Of a DNA stretch of 64,000 nt, positions 10,467 through 22,400 are shown piece by piece. The stretch is taken from NCBI GenBank assembly GCA_021229015.1, contig CM037785.1, positions 38,684,766-38,748,765 of the forward strand. Reading direction: 5' to 3'. Position 1 is the first letter of the stretch. Each line of letters opens with the position of its first letter. Position numbers and translations under genes: made by a program. Below the pieces are notes generated by a model. That model was not told the origin of the DNA. It made no database searches and saw only the letters and a list, made by a program, of their open reading frames with translations. The DNA comes from Solen grandis (taxonomy: Eukaryota; Mollusca; Bivalvia; Adapedonta; Solenidae).

Positions 10467-13400
10467 CTGCATATGAACAACAAAATACCGACTGGTTATC
10501 TTAAAAAATAGCCGTCGTATTCTTCCTGAGATCAAATATTTAATAGACTTGTCCTTCTTCAATACTATATTCTGTCTTTTCATGTTTGCTGCCTTTTATC
10601 TACATCTTTCTTTCCCAGTATGCATATTTTTTATGGGCACATTTCAAGTCGATCGAGGCCTTGATGCAAAACTATGTTAACTGCATGCAAATAGAGAAAT
10701 AGTTACGACAGTTTTGCACCTAGCCCTCATTTTAACTTGTATTATTTTCTTATTCAGATCACAACTTGGTGCCGTCGCTAGTAAGTTTGAGTCGCTTTGT
10801 GAGCGAACTCCACACACACGGCATTTGTTTGCTGCCATCTGACTTTTCCCATTTGTGGGCCACATTTTCCCGAACTGTAATTAACATCTCCTCCACGTGG
10901 TCCTCGTTCCGGCAGCTCCTGAATACTTCTATACATTCCTTCAGGAACCACGACCCTACCCCTAGACGGCGGAAGGACTTATAGCCTAGCCGGAGAATAG
11001 AAACGCTCGTCAGTTAAATAGTGCAAACACTTTGAAAATGAGTTGTCTGCATAAGCATTTAACAGAAGACATACGTACAGCATTGAGTCAAAAGTCAGTC
11101 AAATTTTGTAAGGACATTATGAACGTAGGGAGACACCGATATAAATAAAAAGAACTTAAATAAAACTATAAAGTTGTGGTCAATACTGTGTGAAGTAACA
11201 ATTTGAAATAGAAGTTGTCGACATCGTTGGGGAAAACTCACATACGACTCTTGTATGAAATATAGGGGAATTTTATTGCAGGCACCAGTTTCAGGTGCGA
11301 ATATCATGTATCGAATGGAGTATGTTTCTGGCACTGATTCTAAATACTTTCCAATTACTTTCTGTGGACTGAGGTGACAAATTTACAAAACGGTTCTGAT
11401 ATTTCCATTTCTGTAAGCTGAAAATACCTATCATATACCAGATACATACCCTTTAATCTACGTGATTTAGAACTATTTAGTCCAGTTTTATAAATGGTAG
11501 TAGTTACTGCTTTTTCACACTGAACGTACCTTTATAAGTAAGTATAGGCGATGAGTCGACGTGATGCTTTCTTGACTCAATTAAAAACTTGATTCATTTT
11601 TGACAAGGACCTATGTATTATTTTCCATGACTAAATATGAAGGATGACTGTCAATCTTCGAAAAAAATGGAGATGGGAAACAAATTAAGAATAGTAAGAG
11701 TTTTGCAGGTATTGGCAATTCCCGCAGTCGCTTCTGTGCATTTTGGACTGAATACTGTACCATGATGTATCAGCAAGGAATATGTGAAAACAACCAGACT
11801 TAAAAAGACACATACAAAGCAAGAAATACGAATTATCCCTAACTCGTGGGAAGCCCATTTCCGCGATACTTTAATAGTGGGCCCACATGACTTCTTGATT
11901 TTGGGTATTACAAGATTTAACGCCATCAAGATGTCTTAGATTTTGAGTAGCCATAAAACAAAATTAATCTTTGTCTACAACATTATATCAAATTTAGTGA
12001 AGGTTCTTTTGTCGTAGAAAATTGATACCTGGAGTTGTCGCATACGCCATTAGAGTGTCTGCATCCACAGGGATATTGTATGTGACATCGGCAAGGTCCA
12101 CTGGGGCCTCACTAGGCTCATCGTCGGACTCATCCACCAGGACCCCGTCCTGTGCCACCTGACCCCGACACGCCTGGATGAAAAACAGCTTTGGCCTCCC
12201 TGTAAACAGGCGTATCTAACTGATAAGTAAGGCAAAAACAATTCCTGTTTCTGGTCGGGAGGTCTCCCGACCTCTTTTTTATCGACCAACCCTAAAGTAT
12301 TCCGCCTTTAAAAAAATCTCGACCCCCACCCCTTTTTGGGTGTGTGTGTGGGGGGGGGGGGGGGTGCAGCCGCAAGCCAGTTATTACGGCACTTTGTGAT
12401 TCCCATATCATTGTTTTCGTAACATTTCGGATATGTGGCATTTGGTACACAGCCGAGATTATCCGTTCATGTACAGGTCATATGCGGTAGGAACAACCAA
12501 TCAGAAATAGACTGCTTGTTCTGGTACTCTGCTTTGATTTTATACATAACCGGAAACCATTCTATTGCAGTACAACATTTTGCGCGCTTTTCATTCTGAT
12601 ACTCTTTTGACCAGCTAGTCATTGGGGAAATGTGAACGTTGTTATTAGATTCATACTGAAACCAAGACTTGAACAAAATCTTTTAGTAATTAAGCAACAG
12701 AGGATTTGGCCAAACTAGCTGATAATAAACTGGACAGACCCACCATTTTTACCTTCATTTTAAAAAAAAATCCCTACCTACCTACTTTTTTTTTTGCTGG
12801 AGACCAGAAACGGAACTTTTTTGGCCTTACATTATCCTGTATGCGATACATCGGCACAGAGGGCACCTGCCTATAGACCATTTCACCTGAGGTTCGGCAA
12901 TACTAGTACATTGCACTCGGTATAATAGCGAATTTAAACCAATCGGTGACTGGTTCAAAATCTCACGTGTATATGTATAACCAACTGAACAATTTTACAC
13001 CAGTATGTAGATTCGGATTTGATTTCGGAATGAAATGGTATATGGCTCTTCTTAGTTCTTAACAATAAACCCTTAACCTGCTGAATTTCTTAAATGGACT
13101 TTTTTTGTTTTGGTACTGTCCATTATCAATTTTAGGGATAACAAGATGAAAACTTGTTGTTGGTCAGCCAGCAGTAAAGAGCCATGCCAGTCTGGCCTGG
13201 CTTTTTACTGGTGGCAAAGGTTAGCACTAACAGTTCCAGCAGGGTAAGGGTTAACAGGTACCATAGGCACCATACATCTAAAAATCAATGATTTGATAAT
13301 AAAAGTATTATCCTATCAAAAGGCCTTCCAATGCATTTCTTAACTTAAAATAAAAATGCAACGTTACAGTGCGATTATCGTCAAGCAATGGCTGACCCTA

Positions 13401-16400
13401 CCAGACGTTGCTTAATTAGCTATTTGGGACAAGCAAGTAACCAAACAAGCAGTCCAATTTAACCATATCACAACACTTCTAGCCCTTTTTCTCTCTTTGA
13501 AGCCGGGCCCATCTCAAACCCATGGCTACTCGTCATGCAGAGACCAGCACTGGCGAGTCTCATGGTTACCATTCCCGAGCAGAGAATTGGACAGGTGACA
13601 CCATAACAGCTAGGCCGGCTGCCATTGATAAAGATTTTTCAGCTCAAGCAGAAAGAGATAGACTTCGCTCCATAAATACATCTGCTGCGACGTCCCTAAC
13701 ATTAAAGTAAATCTTTGAACCGATGGTTACTAATAAACCATGTCGCATGTACAACTATAGATATTCCTTCCCTCTGGAAGCATCATCTACCAGTAGGCCT
13801 ATCTAAGTGAGTGTCGCGGCTGTTTTAGACCTGTTATACGTTATACAATAATATATACAAAACTTGAAATTGCCTCTTCATTTTTCTTTTAAACTTCACT
13901 CCTCAGTTCGGATAAAACAAAATAAAGTTATCATAATCTTCTTAATTACGTTAAACTATTAATAAGATATCATATACATGTATATACATAACAAAATTAC
14001 TCATGAGTCATGTAAGTTTTTGAAACGTTCTTCCCTAATTGTACTGAATACACTCGAGAAAATAAATTGTTGTAATAAAAATAAAAATGTACCCATGTGT
14101 TGCAGAATTCTGGTACAGAGAAAACTAGTATTCATTTTAGTGTATCGAGGTTCTATAAGATATAGGAAAGGGAAGCCATAGTATCTAAATAAACAATCAC
14201 CCATGTAACTTATCAACATGTAGGATTATTTACTGCTGTGGAAGCGGAGTAATACATCAAAACGAAATTTAGGATGTTTTATACAATTACATGAACAGTA
14301 GTAAAGAATAATATCACTTCATTTTTTTCCATAGTTATTTGGTATTCACAGTATGATACATCTTATTTTTGACTGAAGCTAATGAATAAATGTCTGCAAT
14401 TTATCAAGCAAATAAAACTTAAATACATGCAAAAGGAGCATACCAGCAAAATTCGGCATCTTTTGATTGTTGAAATAATTTTGGACTTCCTCTGACTTGA
14501 ACAATCCATCTTTCGCCTTAATGCCATCCTGTAGATGGAAAAGAGATAAACATATTCAGACAATCATTAGATACAATAAAATATGTAAATACATGGATAC
14601 ATGTAGTTTGTACTAATTCTACAATTTCTTACACCAAGCTAAGGGACAAGTACAGTTTGTCCTAATTCATCAATACAACACACCAAGCTATAATTCACAT
14701 TCACACCAAGCTAAGGGACAAGTACAGTTTGTCCTAATTCATCAATTCAACACACCAAGTTGGGGGACATGTATAGTTTGTCCTAATTCATCAATTCAAC
14801 ACACCAAGTTGGGGGACATGTATAGTTTGTCCTAATTCATCAATTCAACACACCAAGTTGGGGGACAAGTATAGTTTGTCCTAATTCATCAATTCAACAC
14901 ACCAAGTTGGGGACATGTATAGTTTGTCCTAATTCATCAATTCAACACACCAAGTTGGGGACATGTATAGTTTGTCCTATTTCTCAATTAACCTGACGCC
15001 AAAACGGGTATATCCCCGCCCCAAATGTTTGTCGAGGTTGTTGACTTAAGTAACTATTGAAAGCAAGATTCACGTGCATTTGTTTGTCGGAGGTTTGTAC
15101 AGCTTTTCACTGGTTAAACCGATATGCATATTCATTTCGGGGCGTTTTGGCGTCATGTTAATTCCTTACACTAAGCTAAGTGACATGTATAGTTTGTGTT
15201 TACTCATCAATGCAAGACACCGAGCTAAGGGACATGTATAGTTGATCCTAATTCATCAATGCAACACACCAAGCTAAGGGACATGTATAGTTGATCCTAA
15301 TTCATCAATACAACACACCAAGCTAAGGGACATGTATAGTTGATCCTAATTCATCAATACAACACACCAAGCCAAGGGACATGTAACAACCAATTGGGGG
15401 ACATGTGTATTTTAAGGGTATTTCACAAAAAATCAATATTTTACAAGATGAAATCATCTTAAGTACCTTTTTCGGAGAACATTGCGCCAGTTCTCCATTG
15501 TTATTGACTATATCCAGTGAAACTGATTATACATAATTATATTATTGATTACGCTCAAAGTTTAAACTTGGATTATGTTACCTCCCTTTAATTGCATTTC
15601 ATAAATGTACATTGTGTTTCCTCTACTGCATTTGTATCTATAATGACCACATTTTCTATAAATAATAAAAAGTGAATTTTTTTTTCTTTGTTTTGTTTGT
15701 TCTCTTTAAAACCAGACGCCCATATGTGTAAGTATTTGATTGTAATTCAGCAGAAGACGGATCACCTGGTTGCCATGACTCAGGATGACACAGATAAAGC
15801 AGTAGTATTTGCTGGACAGTGCGTTGTTCAGGGTTTGGCGGGCCGCTTCCAGGCATTCAGAGATCTCTTTCAATGTTAGATCAGTTTGTTTGTAGGTCCG
15901 GGGGTCATCGACGTCAAACCCGAGCTCCTTCCCGAAAAAAGTCTTCAAGTTTTCAACATCCTTTTCGGTTCCTGGAGTGTAGATTTAAAGCTACGTTGTA
16001 CTTGCACAAGGAATTTGCGTTATTGTAAGAAGTGAAGTCTTACATGCTACCCGAGACCAGTATGAAAACTGTTTCGTTTTTTCAATACTTCATTATAATT
16101 GCGGTGATGCTGGTTGTTTGTACAACAACAACAAAGTCAACCATGCTGGATTTTTCTGTTAAACATAATTCATGTTTAAGTACTTATTAACGTTATTGCT
16201 AACTCACTCCGATTCTCACCAATTCGGAGGGTGATCCCAAAAGCTCGCCTTGAGCACGTTGCCCCCCCGCCGCCCCCCGCCCCCCCCCGGTTCATATAAA
16301 TACATAAGAGTTAACATGTTGTTGTTTTATTTTTGTTGTTGTTCGTGTTCCAAATATTTGATATATTTTACATGGAAAACTGGAAAAAAGTAAGGTGTTC

Positions 16401-19400
16401 TACTGAAAAAATCGCTGAAAAAATTTTCTGAGCTTCTGATTGGCCACTTTAGGGTGACTTTTAAAACTGACACAGATATGGCGTCAGAAATAGTTTGTTT
16501 TGAATGTATTTTCTAACATTTATGCATCAAAGACGAATGAGTTTTATTTAAACATTAAGAAAAAAAGGAAAATATAATATCTGAAAAGATAATCTTGAAG
16601 TTTTAATCCATATCAAATCCTTTGATCTTATGAAAGACAACCCTTTAAGGGTAGATCACTACATAGAAGACAGCTATGAAAACTCCGACAGTAACCTCCC
16701 TTCTTTCTAGCAATAATTTTCACTAAAAATAACCAACCTTCGCGGTTTTCTTTTGAGTTCAGGATGAGGAGATATCCCTTCTTGCCTCGTGTGTCGTAAT
16801 AGCCCCGCTGACGGTCGTCTTGGTAAAACAAAGGATCTGCTTGATCGTCTGCTGAGAAACCGGAAGTTGATATTTAGCAAACGACAACAACTATAAGTAT
16901 AAATATTGCATTATTGCAAAGGTGTAAAAAATGAGCTCACGCGTTTATACAGATTTACAAAAAATATTAAATGTATCTTTTTGAAATTGTTATCAACCTT
17001 GCACCTGATCCTTTCGATTTTAGAAGTCTCGTCACACACATCCCAGGTCATTTAGACAAAGTCACACTGTGACCTCCTGCCAGTTATTATAAATATCCTT
17101 TTTTTTCCTGTAAGTACTGTGGTAATTTTGAATACCCTGTCATCAACTGCAGTATTTAAGGCATAAAGCGATGTCCAGCTAATTACAGGTGGAGGAGCAC
17201 CCCGATTACACAGAGGCACTCGGGTAGAACCACTGACCTATTGCAAAACAGCTAGAAGGCTTCCTCTCAATACTTTTTTTACATATAAGATATATTTACT
17301 CACCTTCAACTTTTCTCTTCTTGCCATTGCATTCTAGAATGAAACAATGGGATTATTCAAATACTCAATCACCTCCTTGAACAAAACAAATGTTTAAATT
17401 CTGTTATAAGTTCAAGCAGTCCTGCTGAGGATACTGCTAATAGTGTGCCTCTGACCACCAGCTCTATTATAACATTCAAAGTTTCAAAGTTTATTTCATT
17501 CAAACCAGAAGGTCATTGACCCATGTGGCAAACAAAGCAAAACATATCATGACAGACAGTACATATTTATGCATACAACAGTAATAAATCATTCTTATCA
17601 TGCATTACAACATAACAAACACATTCTTGAAAATATAATTTAGAATGATCGCGAGCAAATTCGTTATTAATAATGGACTAGACTCGTTTTAGCCACATTT
17701 AGCTTTGCACGAAACTTGTAGGTCTATTTAGAATTAACAACTTATATACTGAACAAGTACAATAATGGTTTATATATATATATATATATACAAATCAAAT
17801 AATAAATTTAACTACTTAGATTTTGAAACTAACCATACATTATAGAGTTCCTCATTGTAAAAGCTTTATCAATATATAACGCGAGTTTCCTTAATGTGCA
17901 TTTATTATTACAATCAAACAGTTCAATCAATTTATACATACTAGGGCGTTTCCAATAAAAATTTGATATTAACTTTTTACGCAAATCATTGTATAAAGAA
18001 CATTCTAGTACAAAATGAAACTCATCTTCTAGTGTATTACAAAACTGACAAAATCGTTCATTAATAGGTATACTTACAGGTTGATTCCAACGACCAGTTT
18101 CAATGCAAAGTCTATGAGAAGATGTGCGTAATCGTGACATGCTAATCCTTAATCTTGTTACTTGAATAATATCTAAGTAAGGTTGGAAACAAAAATTTGC
18201 AATATTTTTGTAAAAAATAGCTCTTGTTGATTCATTCAGATTGCTGTTCCAAATCTGCACAAAATTATCTTTTATTCTTTGCTTAACAATGCTCAAAAAT
18301 AATTTAGGGTCACCAACCATTTGAAATAACCAAACTTCGTAAAATCCTATTAAAGACAGTAAATTTCTTAAAAGTGAACACCAATTACTTTTGTTAGGAT
18401 TTAAAACAGAATCGTGATATAGAAGGTCATATATCTTTTTAATATATTTTTTATTATCTGTATGAATTATTTTTAACCAATATTTAATGATATTATAAAA
18501 TCGTAAATTTTGCAATGGCATTCTGCCTAGTTCACCATAAATAAAATCGTTTTGTGTAGTTTTCTTTACCCCTAGAAGACGTTTACAAAATTGTAAGTGA
18601 ATTCTTTCAATAGCTTTTCCATGATGAAATCCCCAAATTTCACTCCCATAATTCATGATTGGCAAAATTAATTTATCAAATAATTCTAATTTGTGTCTCA
18701 CAGATAAATTCGTAAATTTATTTAAATACTTGTTAAGTTGAAAAATACCCTTTAAAGCTTGTCCAGATAAAGTGTTTTGAGCCTCAGAGAACGAACCACC
18801 AGATGTAAACACTATGCCTAAATATACAAATTTATCAACAATTTCAAGTTCCACGTCCCCATAACGAAAATGAAAAATATTAGACAGACGCCCCCCTTTT
18901 CTAAATATCATCACTTTAGTTTTTGTTGGATTGACTTTAAGTTTCCATCTATTGCAATAAGCTTGAAGCACATCTATACTTTTTTGTAATTCCTTACTAC
19001 TATCGGCAAATAAGACTATATCATCCGCATATAATATTAAAAACATTTTAAACATCTGAATATTGATTCCGTCAACCCCGCTTGTAACATATGTATCCTC
19101 TAGATCATTCAAAAACATGGAAAACAGAAAAGGGGATAAACATTCACCTTGTCTTACGCCTAAAATACAGTCAAAACTATTACTTATCTCATTTAAGTGC
19201 TTAACCTAGACTTAACACAAGTATATATTGACCTTACAATATTTAGAATATTACCCCTTAACCCCAATTTGATTAATTTTGCCCATAAATTATCCCTATT
19301 CACGTAGTCAAAAGCCTTACTGAAGTCAATAAATGCACAGAATAAACGTTTACCATTATTTAACATATGGTTTATAAGACCATGGAGTACAAATAAATTA

Positions 19401-22400
19401 TCAGTGGTTCCCATATTTGACCTGAATCCAGCCTGTGCCTCAATATATACATTATAGTTCTCAGCCCATTGACATAAATTTTAATCTCTTGTGAACAGTT
19501 TACCTAATGAACTTAACAGTGTAATTCCCCTATAGTTATTTTCATCATTTACATTACCTTTCTTATGCAATGGAATAACAAACCCTTCGGACCACGATGA
19601 AGGGAAATAACCAATTTCAAATATTTTATTAAAGAGTTCTAAAATATATGGTAAAAGAACATGCTTGCCATGAATAAAAAATTCGTTCAGATACAGATCC
19701 GGACCACCACTTTTACCACACTTTAATTGGTTTATAGATTTAAGTAACTCTTCATTTGTAAAATGTAAATTCAATTCTGAAAACATAGTGTCAAATTCAT
19801 TATTTTCATATCGGTCAATAAAATGTAAAATATCTTCGTCAGGAGTAAAAAAGGTATCATTAGGGTTGTTTACTGATTTAAAGTATTGTTCGAATATATT
19901 CAGTGCAATGTTACTGCTTTTAATACCAGCACAATTTTTTAACATCTTCCAGTATAACTTTGCATTTTTAGTTTTCATATTAAGTAATTTCTGTGTTTCA
20001 CGCTTATCATACTCAAATTTAGCAGTACGTATACATGATTTATATTGTGACCTTTTACTTACCATATTAATTCTATTATTATCTGAGTTATTTAATCTGT
20101 ATTGATTTAAAGCTATATAAAATTGCCGACGTTTACTATCACATTCAGTTGTAAACCACTTGTTTGATGCTGTATCATCTTCTTTGTTATTACTGTTAGT
20201 GCATGCATGTTTGGAACGTAGAGAACATTTAAATAGAGGTGCAACAACCTCATCGAAAATTCCAGAGAATTCCTGAATACACGTATCAATATCCTTATTC
20301 GAGTTTGCATTGCATACTCTAGATTTAAAATGTTCCAAATCATGTTTGGTATCAATCATTGATAAACGATCTTTGTAATCTTGTATATTATCTGTGTTCC
20401 AAACATATTTGTAATTAATCTGGTCATATTGTTCATCGTTATTAACAAAAGTTGTGTGACATTTTTGAAAACCTAAATTAAAATCTATCATACAATGATC
20501 AGAAAGAATATTTGGGCCGTCAATGTTAAAATAGTCAATGAAATCAAATAAGTTTTGTGTGCTGATTACGTAATCAACTACACTAGAACCTCTGTTACCA
20601 ACATATGTATACTGACCTATATTTTTATCATTACCTACACGCCCATTTAATATTCGCATCCCAGTTTGCTTACAAAGATCTAATAACATAACACCGTTAC
20701 TATTAAGCCTGCCTTTATCCTTAGAGATACGGGGTGCGAAATCATCAGTACAATAATCGTCTGCTAAAACGTGTATATTTGATAAACTGTCATTAGGAAC
20801 AAAATCAGGACTATCAGATGTATGAGAGTTCAAGTCACCGCATATTAGTAGATTGAGATCATTATCATTTCGAGAATTTAAAGAAACAATATGTTGTAAC
20901 AATCTATCATAAGTATGTGAATCAATCATGCCCTGTCGCGTACTATTTTCAGGAACTATGTAACATAAACAAATGAACAAATCACTTTTCAAACCAAGTT
21001 TACAGCCATTTATTTTCACACAAATAATGTCATCATGACTTTGAAACACCAGTGTATCACTTGATACAAATTCATTTCTAATATAAACAATAACACCGCC
21101 TGAGGAACGTTTAGAAGACAACTTGTTTTCAGTCCTGTGTAAAGCAAAATGTTCAAAATCATTTACATTAAAATCAAAAAGTGTATTAGACCAAGTCTCC
21201 GTCAATAAAACAATATCATGTGACTTAAACACACTTATTAATTCAGGGGAGGTAAGTTTGTTTGTGCGTTTTGTAACGAGGCCTTGGATATTAAGAAGAA
21301 CACATCGCAGCGTGACCTTCTCCTCGGTTAACTAACTTTGACTGTTTGGGAAAACCCGACAATCGGTGTTATCCTGTGATTGGTTATTAATAATAGAATT
21401 GGGTAAAATCCGATTTGTATTACGTGTGACACTTTCACTTTGTCTACGGTAAGGTTTGGTAGAGTGAGAGCGTTTCTCTGACCTTGAGGTAGCACGTGCT
21501 ACGCGTGCTCTACCTCTCACAGGTGAGACAGGTGGCTGTGTATTGATTTGAGGTGTTTGTTTACATTCACTTTCGATACACGAGTTATCAGGAAGTGAAG
21601 ATGGCAAAATATGCTCGCTGCTTTGGGTTGTAAGTTGTTGCTGTGACAGTTGGGTGTTACAGGCGGGAGACTGCAAAACTGGCGGTTCATTAATGGGGCC
21701 CTGTGAGTTGACCATTGACATAGATGTGTTGGTTGTGACGCACGTTTCCACGTGAGATGCGTTTTGGGCTTCCATGTGAACTGATGGTTGTGGGTTTAAT
21801 ACTAATAATTGCCGGCCTGGTTCGATGCTGCTTGCATGTACGGGAGTGTGCTGAGTATCTTGATGCAAGTGGTTGACAGTGTAAGTCAGATCGGTTGGCA
21901 TATATTGTGACAGTTCCTGAGGTGGATTATTGTTGACAACTGGAATAATGTGTTGGACATGTGTGTTTTGAAAATGTGGGTGTATAACAGTGTTGCTCAT
22001 GGCAACAGGAAGAGAACAAACAGACGGATTTGGCTGTGGTAAGTTGTTTGCTTCCATTTGATCAGCATCTGATACTAATCCATTAACATTTGGTAAACAC
22101 CCACTCTCAACTTGACCACTACATAATTTGACTCCTGACAGTTTCTCTATGTGTGTCAGTCTGCTTGTGTTGATATATCTGGACCACTCGGGTAGTTCAT
22201 CATGAATAACACGGCCGTCTTTTAATAACTTTGCAGGGTATACAATCTGTGTCTTTGATTGAGGATGTTCAGATTTTATCTGTTTATATTTTGGCCAGAG
22301 ACGGGCTCGGGCAGACTGGATCTCCCTCGGGTAATCGTAATCTATAGAAAAGTTGGTACCTTTCAACATGTAGACACTTCCCATGATGTTTTCTATGTCA

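Noticed and set aside
13522..13710. 62-codon ORF in a caspase intron
   Set aside because: No motif, no fitting splice sites for the caspase phases, and short length.
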